In this document: positions 9,084 through 17,936 of the stretch, piece by piece
How positions within the stretch are numbered: the first letter of the stretch is position 1
Layout of the letters: the number at the start of each line of letters is the position of its first letter
Assembly: GCA_902495005.1 (NCBI GenBank)
Contig: CABUVL010000001.1
Span: 310,001-374,000, forward strand
Direction: 5' to 3'
From: an uncultured Verrucomicrobiota bacterium
GTDB lineage: Bacteria > Verrucomicrobiota > Verrucomicrobiia > Opitutales > UBA9783
Length of the DNA: 64,000 nt
Program-made: the position numbers and the translations under genes
Notes under the pieces: generated by a model
Database searches by the model: none
Told to the model about the DNA's origin: nothing
Seen by the model: only the letters and a program-made list of their open reading frames with translations

Positions 9084-10139
9084 ATGGAAGAATTATTTCA
9101 AACGTTGCTCTTGGATTGGTTTTATAAAAATGCACGGGTGTTACCCTGGAGGGTGAATCCGTCGTTGTACAAAACCGTCGTATCGGAATTTATGTTGCAA
9201 CAGACGCAGGTGAAGACCGTGCTCCCTTATTTTGAACGGTGGTTGCGTTTATTCCCAAGTTTTGAAGCATTGGCCGAGGCAGAAGAATCGACCGTGTTGG
9301 AAGCGTGGTCCGGTTTGGGGTATTATTCTCGGGCCAAAAACTTGCATGAGTTGGCCAAGCAGTTGACGGCAACGCCCGTACATTCTTACGCCGATCTTTT
9401 ACGTCACAAGGGGATAGGACGGTACACCGCCGCCGCGATTGCCAGCATGTGTTTTAATGAAGCTGTGGCGGCGGTTGACGGCAATGTCATTCGCGTTTTG
9501 TGTCGCCTATTAAATGTGTCCGAGCCCTTCAAAACGAAGGAGGCGGCCGTTCAGACGATAACGCCTGTAGCCGATCGTTTTTTGTCCAAACGTTATCCGG
9601 GAAAATACAACGAAGCCATCATGGAATTAGGGGCGTTAATTTGCACAAAACAAAAGCCAAATTGTGAAGACTGCCCCGTGCGAACTTGTTGTCAAGCTTT
9701 CCAACATCACAGCGTAGCTCTGTGCCCTCGGTTTGTTCAAAACGAGAGAACGCGTTGTCTGGTTCAACGTTTTTGGCTGAGAGATGCGCACGCCCTGCTC
9801 CTTGAGCCTTCCAACGTGGGTAAAGCTTTTGGAAATTCCAAGCAAAGTTTAATGGAATTGCCCGTCCTGACGGAGGAAAGATTGTCCATCTTGGGAATTG
9901 GAGCGCAAATTTTTACCGGTACGCGCAGCATTGGAACGAAGGATTTTACGGAACAAATTTATTTGCCGCGTTCGCAAGTTGAGCTGCCAAAACTTTTACA
10001 ATTATCGGCTTTTAAGGAATGTCGGTGCATTGACGTATCCCGGTGGAATGCCTGTGCTTGTACGGGCCCCCACAAGCGTTGGATCGGTGAATTATTAAAA
10101 CAAGAAACTTTATTTGATGCCGCCTCGTTGTGCGAATAA
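9084..10139 (+). CDS. mutY: A/G-specific adenine DNA glycosylase
   Basis: MutY removes adenine mispaired with 8-oxoguanine. The 351 residues contain the catalytic Glu in SEFMLQQTQ (residue 35), the helix-hairpin-helix with HKGIGRYTAAAI, and the Asp in VDGNVIRVL. The [4Fe-4S] ligands follow the normal C-x6-C-x2-C-x5-C pattern (CTKQKPNCEDCPVRTCC). A C-terminal Nudix-like region for 8-oxoG recognition is present but divergent. The last 30 bases overlap the 3' end of convergent murD, so the two messages share antisense ends. Confidence 0.96.
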   Translation: MEELFQTLLLDWFYKNARVLPWRVNPSLYKTVVSEFMLQQTQVKTVLPYFERWLRLFPSFEALAEAEESTVLEAWSGLGYYSRAKNLHELAKQLTATPVHSYADLLRHKGIGRYTAAAIASMCFNEAVAAVDGNVIRVLCRLLNVSEPFKTKEAAVQTITPVADRFLSKRYPGKYNEAIMELGALICTKQKPNCEDCPVRTCCQAFQHHSVALCPRFVQNERTRCLVQRFWLRDAHALLLEPSNVGKAFGNSKQSLMELPVLTEERLSILGIGAQIFTGTRSIGTKDFTEQIYLPRSQVELPKLLQLSAFKECRCIDVSRWNACACTGPHKRWIGELLKQETLFDAASLCE

Positions 10140-11387
10140 AGAAATTTCTTTTTCAAAGGCCTCGCCTCGTTGTGCGTAATTTTTAAATTGATCCCAACTG
10201 GCAAATCCGGGACAAAAAATGAATTTTACGGGCTGATCACTTACGTGTATTTTTTCAAAAACATGGGCCAAATCCTGGACCAAGACGCACGTGGCGTGAA
10301 TGTCCGGCGATGCTTTAAACAGCAAGTACAAGGGGGCGCCTGTGTCTCCTATAAAATAAATTTGGCGTACTTGCGGGTAATGTGCAAAGGTTTTGACGTA
10401 TTCCGTGAGATCTTCGCCCTTTGATTGTCCCCCCAAGACCCAATGCACGTTCGTGGCATTTTTGCAGCTTTCGAGGGCCGCTTGTAAGGCGTGTAAATTA
10501 GTGGCTTTTGAGTCTTCCCAAAATTCCATTTCTCCGATGCGGGTAACGTAATGCAATCGGTGGGGCGCCTGCTGGAATTTTTGAAAACAGTCTTGTAATT
10601 CTGCGAATGGGATGTGATTTAGCGTGCAAAAATTTTTTAGCGTATAAAAATTTTCTCGTTGTCCCGCTGAGTAACTTAAGGGGAATTGCTCCCATTGAGC
10701 CAATTCGGCTTTGCTTGGAACTGATACAAAGTGGATGTCGGGATGACTCAATGAGCACAACGGCCTTACACTGCTGCCGAGTAAAATTTGCCCATTGTTT
10801 TGCAGGCACCGCCGTACTAAGTTCATTTTTGAATTGAAGTAGTGTGAAAAGCCCCTGTGATAGTTGAGGTGATCGGGGGCAATATTCGTCCAAATAACTT
10901 GCTTAATTGGCATGTGACGAAGTCCCCAGGCTTGGAAAGAGCTAATTTCGCAGATCAATTGAGTGTCGTCGGACACGTGCCCAACCGTGCTCGAAAGCAC
11001 ACGACCGTTGTTGCCAACGGCCAAGCTTTTTTGACCGATTTGATTGAATAACTGGGCCAAGCATTCTGTGACAGACGTTTTTCCGTTTGTGCCCGTGATG
11101 GCAATGATGGGATTTTTTAAAAAGAGGGAGGCGAACTCTAATTCGTTCAGGCAGGGGACCTGCGCCTTGTAAAATGTTTTTAACCAAGGATGGTACGGCG
11201 GGAATCCGGGACTGTACACGCATGCTGAAAAATTGCTTACGTTGGTCGGCAATAAGGGTCCCTTTTGATCAAAAATTTCCCATTTGATCCCGAGCTCTGT
11301 CAAGAGATGTGCACATGCATTACCGGAAACACCGTTGCCCAAGATAGCCACACATTCCAATTGCGATGTAAAATGCGGTAATCGCAT
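10110..11387 (-). CDS. murD: UDP-N-acetylmuramoyl-L-alanine--D-glutamate ligase
   Basis: MurD adds D-glutamate to UDP-MurNAc-L-Ala in cytoplasmic peptidoglycan synthesis. The 425 residues show an N-terminal Rossmann-like UDP-binding domain (ILGNGVSGNACAHLL near residues 15-29), the ATP loop GTNGKTSVTE near residue 98, and the Mur ligase region with TNIAPDHLNYH and EDSKATNLHA. The C-terminal domain includes VLGGQSKGEDL. Family length and all main motifs are normal. serS lies 48 bases upstream on the same strand. No other mur genes are in the window, so murD is separated from the usual dcw cluster here. Confidence 0.95.
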   Translation of the reverse strand: MRLPHFTSQLECVAILGNGVSGNACAHLLTELGIKWEIFDQKGPLLPTNVSNFSACVYSPGFPPYHPWLKTFYKAQVPCLNELEFASLFLKNPIIAITGTNGKTSVTECLAQLFNQIGQKSLAVGNNGRVLSSTVGHVSDDTQLICEISSFQAWGLRHMPIKQVIWTNIAPDHLNYHRGFSHYFNSKMNLVRRCLQNNGQILLGSSVRPLCSLSHPDIHFVSVPSKAELAQWEQFPLSYSAGQRENFYTLKNFCTLNHIPFAELQDCFQKFQQAPHRLHYVTRIGEMEFWEDSKATNLHALQAALESCKNATNVHWVLGGQSKGEDLTEYVKTFAHYPQVRQIYFIGDTGAPLYLLFKASPDIHATCVLVQDLAHVFEKIHVSDQPVKFIFCPGFASWDQFKNYAQRGEAFEKEISLFAQRGGIK

Positions 11388-11435
11388 CTGAATTTTTGGG
11401 TTAAATGGCTACTGGGTCTTAGATTCTGAAAATTT

Positions 11436-12695
11436 TTAAGAAAAGTAAATTTCTTTTTCCGGCAACCAATTGTGTAAAACACTTGGGATTTTCAGACACG
11501 ACTTGTGCGTATTGTTTTCGAGGATGGCGGCTAAGACCCGTGGAATTGCAAGGCCAGAGCCATTCAGCGTGTGAACAAACTTCAATTCCCCATTTTTTGT
11601 GCGATACCGTATGTTGGCTCGTCGGGCTTGGAAGTCTGTGAACAAGCTGCAACTTGACACTTCCAGCCAGCGTTTTTGCCCCATTGCCCACACTTCTAAA
11701 TCGTATTGTTTGGCGTGAGGGAATCCCATGTCTCCCGTGCAAATGGAGAGCACGCGGTATGGAATTTCCAATTTTTGCAATAAGTCTTCGGCATCTTTTC
11801 GCAACGCTTCTAAACTTGCGAGGCCATTTTCCGGCAAAACCCACTGAACCAATTCAACTTTATCAAATTGGTGCAGGCGATTAAGTCCTCTGACATCTTT
11901 TCCCCAGCTGCCCGCCTCTCTGCGGAAGCATGGCGAATAGGCGCAATACTTTTTAGGCAAATCCGCCTCGTTGAAAATTTCATTGCGGAAGAAATTTGTG
12001 ACGGGCACTTCCGCGGTCGGGATAAGGTAGCCTTCGTGGGTCGCGTACATCATTCCTTCTTTGTCGGGCAGTTGGCCTGTGGCGGTTGCGCTCGTTGCAT
12101 TTACCATGAGCGGAGGTAAAAGTTCAACGTAGCCCTTCGAATAGGCTTCTTCCAGAAAAAATGCGATCAGCGCGCGCACGAGCCTGGCTACGGGGCCCAC
12201 ATAAAATGGGAAACCGGCGCCCATGACTTTTGTTCCTCGTCCAAAATCAATCCATTTTTCAAAATTGGGTATGTCAAAATGGGCAAGCGCTTCATCGTTT
12301 TCTTTTTGCGTCGGCTTCCATTGATACAGCTCCTTATTGTCTTGAGCGCCTCGACCGACCGGGACAGATGCGTGGGGCACATTGGGCACGCTGAGCCATT
12401 CTTTATAAAAAGCTTCTTCCGCTTGCTGACATTTTTTCTCCAAATTCTTGCTTTGATTTGACAGCGACTTCAGTGATTGGATGGCCGCGGCAAATTCTGG
12501 TGATTTCTTGTCTAAACTGGCTACGTACTTGTTGGCGGATTGTAGCTGTGAACGGGCTTGTTCGTAAGCTTTTAATTGAGTTACGTATTCCCGATCTAAC
12601 AGTCGTACTTTCTCCAGATCACATGTAAAATGTTTTGTTGCAATACCGCGTTGAATTTCTTCAAACGCCTCCCTAAACCAGTGAATGTCTAGCAT
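11436..12695 (-). CDS. serS: Seryl-tRNA synthetase
   Basis: This class II synthetase charges tRNA-Ser and tRNA-Sec. The 419 residues have the N-terminal antiparallel coiled-coil arm (about residues 30-105) that grips the long variable arm of tRNA-Ser, the motif 2 region with CFRREAGSWGKDVRGL, and motif 3 near the end with GSGLAIPRVLAAILEN. Length is normal. tRNA-Leu(GAG) lies 14 bases upstream on the same strand, so it may be in the same transcript. Confidence 0.97.
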   Translation of the reverse strand: MLDIHWFREAFEEIQRGIATKHFTCDLEKVRLLDREYVTQLKAYEQARSQLQSANKYVASLDKKSPEFAAAIQSLKSLSNQSKNLEKKCQQAEEAFYKEWLSVPNVPHASVPVGRGAQDNKELYQWKPTQKENDEALAHFDIPNFEKWIDFGRGTKVMGAGFPFYVGPVARLVRALIAFFLEEAYSKGYVELLPPLMVNATSATATGQLPDKEGMMYATHEGYLIPTAEVPVTNFFRNEIFNEADLPKKYCAYSPCFRREAGSWGKDVRGLNRLHQFDKVELVQWVLPENGLASLEALRKDAEDLLQKLEIPYRVLSICTGDMGFPHAKQYDLEVWAMGQKRWLEVSSCSLFTDFQARRANIRYRTKNGELKFVHTLNGSGLAIPRVLAAILENNTHKSCLKIPSVLHNWLPEKEIYFS

Positions 12696-12708
12696 AAAGC
12701 AAATAAAT

Positions 12709-12793
12709 TGGTGCTCAGAAGGGGATTCGAACCCCTACGCCTTTCGGCACACGCCCCTCAAACGTGTGTGTCTACCTATTCCACCACCTAAGC
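12709..12793 (-). tRNA. tRNA-Leu (GAG)
   Basis: Read on the minus strand this is an 85-base class II tRNA with an encoded 3' CCA. The acceptor stem GCTTAGG pairs with the 3' side CTGAGC, the D arm has GGTAGACAC, the T loop is GTTCGAATC, and the variable arm (TGCCGAAAGGCG) is typical of leucine tRNA. The anticodon stem CACGT/GCGTG closes the loop TTGAGGG, giving anticodon GAG for CUU and CUC codons. Confidence 0.95.
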
Positions 12794-13503
12794 ATTTAAT
12801 AACTAATAAAGAAGCTCAATAGGAAGAACGCAACGTAAAATTACATCTTTTTGTATTACGCGTATAAGGGATGTTTGTGGAAATGTTTTTTTGTAAAACG
12901 TGCAACAGTTTTCTTTCCCTGTGTCAATGGCTTCAACCCATGCGCGGGGTAATTTGAAAATTGACCGTAGGTTTTTTCTTTATTTTGTTAATGAAAGAGG
13001 ATATTTGCGTAAAAATGAGGATGTTCTTGGAATACTTTGACTACGACCAGGATCTGAAATGGAGTTACAGGGATCTTATGAAGTTGTTCTTTATTTGTTC
13101 ATAGCAAACATCTTAATCTATTTTTCTCGCCTATGGCGGTTTGTAAATGATTTATATCTCCCAGTGTTTTCTTGGCCGATAAAGGTTCAATAATACGGCA
13201 ACAGATCCATTTTTTGAAAAGTCGATTGTGCTCGACCCAATCAAAGCGTACGGGACATGCACTTAGATGAATTCATCTGTTGAAAACAGGCTTGTTCCTC
13301 TCTGTTGTATGGACTTAGCTTACGGTCAAAACTGGATGCGAGTGACTTAACCATTGCGACATGGCATCCACGACTGTGCTGCTTCCGTTGTGGTGGGAGG
13401 CTGGTTGTCGAATTGACTCGGAATGCGTGCACATTGCACATTAGAGGCAGGCTTGACGCGGCCCAGTAGCAATTTTTTTGCCGTTCCATCACTTTTTCAT
13501 CGC
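12794..13503. other. Non-coding stretch between tRNA-Leu and the rpsT terminator
   Basis: About 710 bases hold no ORF with recognisable protein features. Short ORFs here are basic and low in plausible structure. I saw no tRNA, repeat or riboswitch. It may be a decayed gene. Confidence 0.6.
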
Positions 13504-13536
13504 ATAAAAAAGGCCTTGGTTAAAAACCAAGGCCTT
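13504..13536 (-). terminator. Rho-independent terminator of rpsT
   Basis: AAGGCCTTGGT at 13510-13520 pairs with ACCAAGGCCTT at 13526-13536 around a five-base loop. On the minus strand the stem is followed by a T-run (TTTTTTAT), so it ends the rpsT message about 20 bases after its stop codon. Confidence 0.9.
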
Positions 13537-13555
13537 GGATGGGATGGGAGAAATT

Positions 13556-13861
13556 CTATTCTGCACTTGCAGGAACCTTTTCCGCGGTTTCTGCGGCAGG
13601 AAGATCAACAAATATGTACTGTGACAAACGAGCTTTTAAGCGACTTGCCTTATTGTGATGAATGACGTTGTGCTTAACAGCTTTATCTAAGGCCGACATA
13701 TACTCAATTGCACTTAATTTAGTGGCAAGTTTATCCTCACTTGTCTTGGCTTTTTGAACGCGCTTCGAAAGTGTTTTTAAGCGGCTTCGTTCAGACTTGT
13801 TTCTTGCCGTTAATTTTGCAATCTTTCTAATTGCCTTTTTGGATGATTTTATGTTTGCCAT
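13556..13861 (-). CDS. rpsT: 30S ribosomal protein S20
   Basis: S20 is a helical primary 16S rRNA-binding protein. The 101 residues match the family: MANIKSSKKAIRK at the N-terminus, the basic helices KSERSRLKTLSKRV, and the conserved HHNKASRLKARL near residue 75. A short Ala/Glu tail (AAETAEKVPASAE) extends beyond the usual end. It is followed by a strong terminator and preceded by its own likely promoter (TTGACA at 13909-13914), so it appears to be transcribed alone. Confidence 0.96.
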   Translation of the reverse strand: MANIKSSKKAIRKIAKLTARNKSERSRLKTLSKRVQKAKTSEDKLATKLSAIEYMSALDKAVKHNVIHHNKASRLKARLSQYIFVDLPAAETAEKVPASAE

Positions 13862-13883
13862 TAGGTTTTCCGATCTTCTGTAT

Positions 13884-13914
13884 TAAATAGAAAAATTATT
13901 TTAGAATATGTCAA
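13884..13914 (-). promoter_or_regulatory. Putative sigma-70 promoter of rpsT
   Basis: On the minus strand a perfect TTGACA (13914-13909) is followed after 19 bases by TATTTA (13889-13884), between the HPr stop codon and the rpsT start. The spacer is slightly long, so the -10 assignment is tentative. Confidence 0.5.
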
Positions 13915-13926
13915 GCGTTTTATTTA

Positions 13927-14205
13927 TTATTCATAAAATTGATTGGCGAATAATTTTTGCAACTCTTCCCATAAATTTTTGCAATCTTGTTGAGGCCCTT
14001 CGAGAGTAACTTCAAGCCAACTGTTACAGCAGACGGCCAGCATCATAATTTCTAGAATATTACGCCCGTTGGCCTGCTCTTTATTGATGGAGAACGTGAC
14101 TTTGACTTTGGGGAATTTTTCTGCGGTATGTACAATTTGCGCACAGGGCCTTGCGTGTAAGCCCATTTTATTTTTCACCAAAAGCTGTCCTTTTATTTTA
14201 ACCAC
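13927..14205 (-). CDS. HPr family phosphocarrier protein
   Basis: This 92-residue HPr-fold protein has the active-site histidine in MGLHARPCAQIV (about residue 17). HPr carries phosphate from PEP via enzyme I to PTS components or regulatory targets. At the regulatory site where HPr kinase phosphorylates Ser46 (usually GKSIMG) the sequence is GRNILE, so the serine is Asn. Two adjacent cysteines (AVCCNSW) are unusual for HPr. No enzyme I, EII or HPr kinase gene is in the window. It is divergent from the beta-barrel gene at 14295 and upstream of rpsT. Confidence 0.88.
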   Translation of the reverse strand: MVKIKGQLLVKNKMGLHARPCAQIVHTAEKFPKVKVTFSINKEQANGRNILEIMMLAVCCNSWLEVTLEGPQQDCKNLWEELQKLFANQFYE

Positions 14206-14241
14206 ACAGATACTAACGATAATGTAAATGATTTTTGGGAG

Positions 14242-14264
14242 AATGCAATCTTTTCATTTGCATT
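14242..14264. repeat. Inverted repeat in the HPr / outer-membrane protein divergent region
   Basis: AATGCAA at 14242-14248 and TTGCATT at 14258-14264 form a perfect 7-base inverted repeat with a 9-base spacer. It lies between divergent genes and could be an operator; nothing identifies a binding protein. Confidence 0.4.
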
Positions 14265-14294
14265 ATTAAATAAAAATGTTGAAATTACTCTGTT

Positions 14295-15074
14295 ATGTTT
14301 AGGCGTCTTACACCTTTCCTGTTCGTGAGTGTTATGTGTGTGTTTGGCTTATTGTATGGGGAAAAAGCAGATTCAAATGTAAGAATTGAAGGCAAGGTTT
14401 GTTTTAAAACGGAGGACATTTTACGTGGAGCCCTTAAAGCTAAGCGCGGGGTGGAGCCACATGCTTTATTAATTATAAAAAATGAGAAGCGGGGTGTGTA
14501 TGCTGAAACGTGTGCGTTTTTACCCACGCAGTATAAGCAGAAATTTGGAGACCGCTGGTCTTTTAGTGCGGGGTACCTTCAAAAAATAACGGAATTTTTT
14601 ACCTGGGATGTCGGTGGGCAGTACAATTTATTGAGAAGGGCCCCAAAGGATCAGTTGAGTTATTGGCGAGAACTGTATACGGGAATTAAGGCGGACTTGC
14701 CGTTGAATCCAAGTTTTTACCTTTATCACGATCTTGAACGAAGGCAGTGGTGCGTGGAGATTCAATGTGCTCATGATTTTGATCTTTTTGATTCGGACAA
14801 GTGGGCCTTGGAAAGTTTATTCTCGTGGGGTTATGTAAAAGCTAAAAGACCTTTTGGCGGTGTTCGATCGGGTGCGTGGAATCGAAAAAATCACTATTGG
14901 TACACGAGCTTACAATTGCTGCTGGCGTACCACGTTAACGATGAACTGTGCATCAAGATGGGTCCTCAATTTACTTACAATCGGGATGGAACACGTCCGT
15001 ATTCCATCGCCAATGAGGCCACGCATCATTCGCACTTGTGCTCCTTCTCAATGGGCATTTCGTATCGTTACTGA
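14295..15074 (+). CDS. Putative outer-membrane beta-barrel protein
   Basis: The function is unknown. The 259 residues begin with a signal peptide (about residues 1-22, ending LLYGEKA). The rest alternates polar and aromatic residues in strand-like blocks such as WSFSAGYLQKIT, FFTWDVGGQYNLL, YWYTSLQLLLAYHV and CSFSMGISYRY. The chain ends in an aromatic residue after a final amphipathic strand, the typical C-terminal signal for outer-membrane insertion by the BAM complex. I infer a small barrel of about eight to ten strands. A second secreted protein gene starts 10 bases downstream, so the two probably form an operon. Confidence 0.6.
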   Translation: MFRRLTPFLFVSVMCVFGLLYGEKADSNVRIEGKVCFKTEDILRGALKAKRGVEPHALLIIKNEKRGVYAETCAFLPTQYKQKFGDRWSFSAGYLQKITEFFTWDVGGQYNLLRRAPKDQLSYWRELYTGIKADLPLNPSFYLYHDLERRQWCVEIQCAHDFDLFDSDKWALESLFSWGYVKAKRPFGGVRSGAWNRKNHYWYTSLQLLLAYHVNDELCIKMGPQFTYNRDGTRPYSIANEATHHSHLCSFSMGISYRY

Positions 15075-15083
15075 GTTTGTCCA

Positions 15084-15548
15084 GTGAAGCATTTTTTGAT
15101 TACATTTTTACTTTTATTGACTACTCACTTGGGAGCTTCATTACCTGATGCAGAAGATTGCCTTAGCTTCTTAATAAGAGAAGGTTATCAAACGCAAGAG
15201 GGTGTTAATCGTTTCGCTAATTTATTGAGTGGATGGGCTGTTACTGTTTACAGTGACGTTGTTGCAGAGATTTATTATTTATGTGATGATAATTGTAAAG
15301 AGTCTTCTGAATACATCCCCGCTTATGAACGTGTTCCAAGGGATAGTCTATTAAAAGCCAAGTACCATATCCTGTGCTATGGCGTATTGCATTTGACTAA
15401 TTCTAATACACTTTTAGGAAAAGAATTATGCGCGACGATAGCTTTGTACATGGAAGATCTTTTACAAGAAGATATCAATAAGTATATTGAACCTTACACG
15501 ATTGAAGAATTAAAGGCTGAGTTTTCAAAGCGCACGCGAGCCGATTGA
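15084..15548 (+). CDS. Small secreted protein of unknown function
   Basis: I do not recognise this 154-residue protein. It starts with GTG and has a signal peptide (MKHFLITFLLLLTTHLGAS). The mature part is mainly helical and acidic and contains four cysteines (in DCLSF, YLCDDNC and ELCATI), which could form disulfides in the periplasm. It follows the beta-barrel gene after 10 bases and is convergent with lpxA. Its base composition is more AT-rich than that of neighbouring housekeeping genes. Confidence 0.65.
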   Translation: MKHFLITFLLLLTTHLGASLPDAEDCLSFLIREGYQTQEGVNRFANLLSGWAVTVYSDVVAEIYYLCDDNCKESSEYIPAYERVPRDSLLKAKYHILCYGVLHLTNSNTLLGKELCATIALYMEDLLQEDINKYIEPYTIEELKAEFSKRTRAD

Positions 15549-15559
15549 TATTTAGATTC

Positions 15560-16354
15560 TTAATGGGCACTGGGATGCACGAAGCCGCGATTGGGCTTAT
15601 CACTTAAGAAAAATTGCAGGAATTGTTTGCCGCGATCTGTTTGTGGAACGTTGTCTGTGAGGACTTGTTGAGCCAGACGTTGAAAGGCGTTACTTTCTTG
15701 GCCGTAAACATGTCGATAGCACTGCTTTATATCGGCGACTTCAAGCGTGGAAAATCCGCGTCTTTGTAGGCCGATGAGGTTCAAATTTTTCAATTGGTTG
15801 CGTTCCAGCACTGTTACAAAAGGAGGTACGTGCATGGTGATGACGGTGTTGCCGGAGATGAATGCGCTTTCACCGATGCTGACAAATTGGTGTACCATGG
15901 AGCCCCCGCTTAAAAAAGCAAAGTCGTCTACGTGGACAAAGCCTCCGAGTAAGACGTGATTGACGAGTGTGCAGTGATTTCCGACGTGGCAATCGTGTCC
16001 GACGTGGCTGTAGGCCATAAGTAGGCAATGGTCCCCGATAATTGTATTTTGGTCGGATTGAGAGGCTTTATGCACGGTCGCGCCTTCTCGGATGACGCTT
16101 CCTTCGCCGATAATAACGCCTCCCGACAGATTAGCGTTAAAGTTACTAATTTGTGGCAGATCACCGAGGCAGACAAAGCTGTGCACGTGGACGTGATCTT
16201 TTAAAATAGTCCCCGATTTTAAAATGACGTGGCTGTCCAGAACGACACCTTCGCCCAGTTGGACGCCGGGTTCAATTTGACAAAAGGGGCCTATGGACAG
16301 TTTGTCGTTGAGTTGTACGCTTGGATCTACAATGGCTGTCGGGTGAATTGACAT
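15560..16354 (-). CDS. lpxA: Acyl-ACP--UDP-N-acetylglucosamine O-acyltransferase
   Basis: LpxA performs the first step of lipid A synthesis, 3-O-acylation of UDP-GlcNAc. The 264 residues form a left-handed beta-helix of hexapeptide repeats (IHPTAIVDPSVQL onwards). The catalytic region is LMAYSHVGHDCHVGNH near residue 120. MVHQFVSIGESAFISGNTVI and the C-terminal NLIGLQRRGFS are typical of LpxA rather than LpxD. It stands alone here, without the usual fabZ, lpxB or lpxD neighbours. Confidence 0.95.
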   Translation of the reverse strand: MSIHPTAIVDPSVQLNDKLSIGPFCQIEPGVQLGEGVVLDSHVILKSGTILKDHVHVHSFVCLGDLPQISNFNANLSGGVIIGEGSVIREGATVHKASQSDQNTIIGDHCLLMAYSHVGHDCHVGNHCTLVNHVLLGGFVHVDDFAFLSGGSMVHQFVSIGESAFISGNTVITMHVPPFVTVLERNQLKNLNLIGLQRRGFSTLEVADIKQCYRHVYGQESNAFQRLAQQVLTDNVPQTDRGKQFLQFFLSDKPNRGFVHPSAH

Positions 16355-16464
16355 AAGACAATATGCAAATTACTTATGATTGAGCTTGCAATACAATAAG
16401 AATAAAATTCAAAATCCAACGAGCGTATTTCAAAAAAATTGCGTGTAAAATTATCACGGAACGT

Positions 16465-17862
16465 ATGGCTCATTTGTCAGATCAGAGTTGGGATGTTATT
16501 GTAATTGGCGCGGGTATGTCGGGATTAGGCGCCGGCATTCGATTGGCTTTGGCGGGGCAAAAGGTTCTTTTATTGGAAAAGCACAACTCGGTGGGGGGGC
16601 TCAATGGTTATTATTTTCGGGATGGCATAAAGTACGATGTCGGTTTGCACGCCATGACTAACTTTGTCAATAAGGGGAGTAAAAAAAGCCCGTTAATGAA
16701 ATTGTGTCGTCAACTGAGGCTGTCTTACGACGATTTACAACTAACAGAACAAATCAGGTCATGTATTCATTTCCCCGATGTACAATTGTTTTTTAGCAAT
16801 CATTTTGAGCTTTTGTCTGAGGAGATTGCCGAAAAATTTCCGAGCCAAGTGGATGCATTTAAGCGCTTGGTCGCGGCGGTGTTGGCGGTGGAAGATACGT
16901 CGTTGACAGAAAATTCTTTTATTTCAACGCGAGCATTATTGCGCGATTTTATTCCGGATCCCGTGTTGTCGGAGATCTTGCTGACCCCGCTGCTCTATTA
17001 CGGCAGTGCGCACGTCAATGATATCGATTGGCGTCAGTTCGCCATTTTATTTAAGGCAATTTACTTGGAAGGTTTTGCACGTCCACGTGGGGGTGTTCGC
17101 ACTTTACTTAATTTGTTGCGTGAACATTATCGACAATTGGGAGGCGCTTTGCGCGTTAAGGCGGCCGTGGAATTTGTTGAGGCGAATCAAAGCGGCGTAA
17201 ATGTCCATTTGCTTTCTGGAGAAATTTTGCACGCGTCGAGTGTTTTGTCATCCATTGGATACGCTGAAACAATGCGACTGTGCGGACAAAATCAAAAGCT
17301 AAATGGGCCTCGTTTGAGCTTTATGGAAACGATTACGACCCTTCGTGGAGCGCCTGCAGAACATCATTTGAAAAATACGATTGTGTTTTACAATGATTCA
17401 ATGCATATGCACTATGAGGCCCCTGAGGATTATGCTGATTTGCGCAGCGGTGTGATTTGTGTGCCAGAGAATTACGAAGATGGGTGCCTTCATGACTGCA
17501 CGACCTTGCGGACAACCCATTTGGCAAATTACCTTTACTGGAAGCGGCTTTCTAAAAACGCATATGCGGAGATGAAACGTGTTTTCTTAGAGCAGTCACG
17601 TCAACGTGTGTTTTCACTTTTCGGTCAAGCGCAGGAGCCTGTCATCATCGCAGAGGATATTTTTACGCCTTTAACCGTCGAAAGGTACACCGGCCATATG
17701 GACGGTGCCATTTATGGATCGCCGGACAAAATTCGTAACGGGGATATCGGGATCCCGAATGTGTTTATTTGTGGCACTGATCAGGGCTTTTTGGGGATCG
17801 TTGGTGCCCTGTTGAGCGGCATATCCATGGCCAATTACCACGTGATTCAGCCAAATGTCTAA
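16465..17862 (+). CDS. FAD-dependent oxidoreductase, CrtI / RetSat-like family
   Basis: This 465-residue flavoprotein has the dinucleotide-binding GxGxxG in VIVIGAGMSGLGAGIRLA (about residues 11-28) and the following LLLEKHNSVGGLNGYY. The C-terminal FAD motif lies in IPNVFICGTDQGFLGIVGALLSGI. The family includes phytoene desaturases and retinol saturases, which act on polyprenoid or carotenoid substrates. The sequence does not reveal the substrate, and no carotenoid genes (crtB, crtE) are nearby. It is monocistronic, between divergent lpxA and tRNA-Asp. Confidence 0.82.
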   Translation: MAHLSDQSWDVIVIGAGMSGLGAGIRLALAGQKVLLLEKHNSVGGLNGYYFRDGIKYDVGLHAMTNFVNKGSKKSPLMKLCRQLRLSYDDLQLTEQIRSCIHFPDVQLFFSNHFELLSEEIAEKFPSQVDAFKRLVAAVLAVEDTSLTENSFISTRALLRDFIPDPVLSEILLTPLLYYGSAHVNDIDWRQFAILFKAIYLEGFARPRGGVRTLLNLLREHYRQLGGALRVKAAVEFVEANQSGVNVHLLSGEILHASSVLSSIGYAETMRLCGQNQKLNGPRLSFMETITTLRGAPAEHHLKNTIVFYNDSMHMHYEAPEDYADLRSGVICVPENYEDGCLHDCTTLRTTHLANYLYWKRLSKNAYAEMKRVFLEQSRQRVFSLFGQAQEPVIIAEDIFTPLTVERYTGHMDGAIYGSPDKIRNGDIGIPNVFICGTDQGFLGIVGALLSGISMANYHVIQPNV

Positions 17863-17936
17863 TTGCTTTATTTCCATTAATATGGATAAAATGATTGACA
17901 TTTTCCACTTAATATTTACGTTCAATAATGTTGAGC

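Noticed and set aside
13241..13492. Minus-strand ORF of 83 codons upstream of the rpsT terminator
   Set aside because: Basic, cysteine-scattered translation with no start signal, conserved pattern or operon context.
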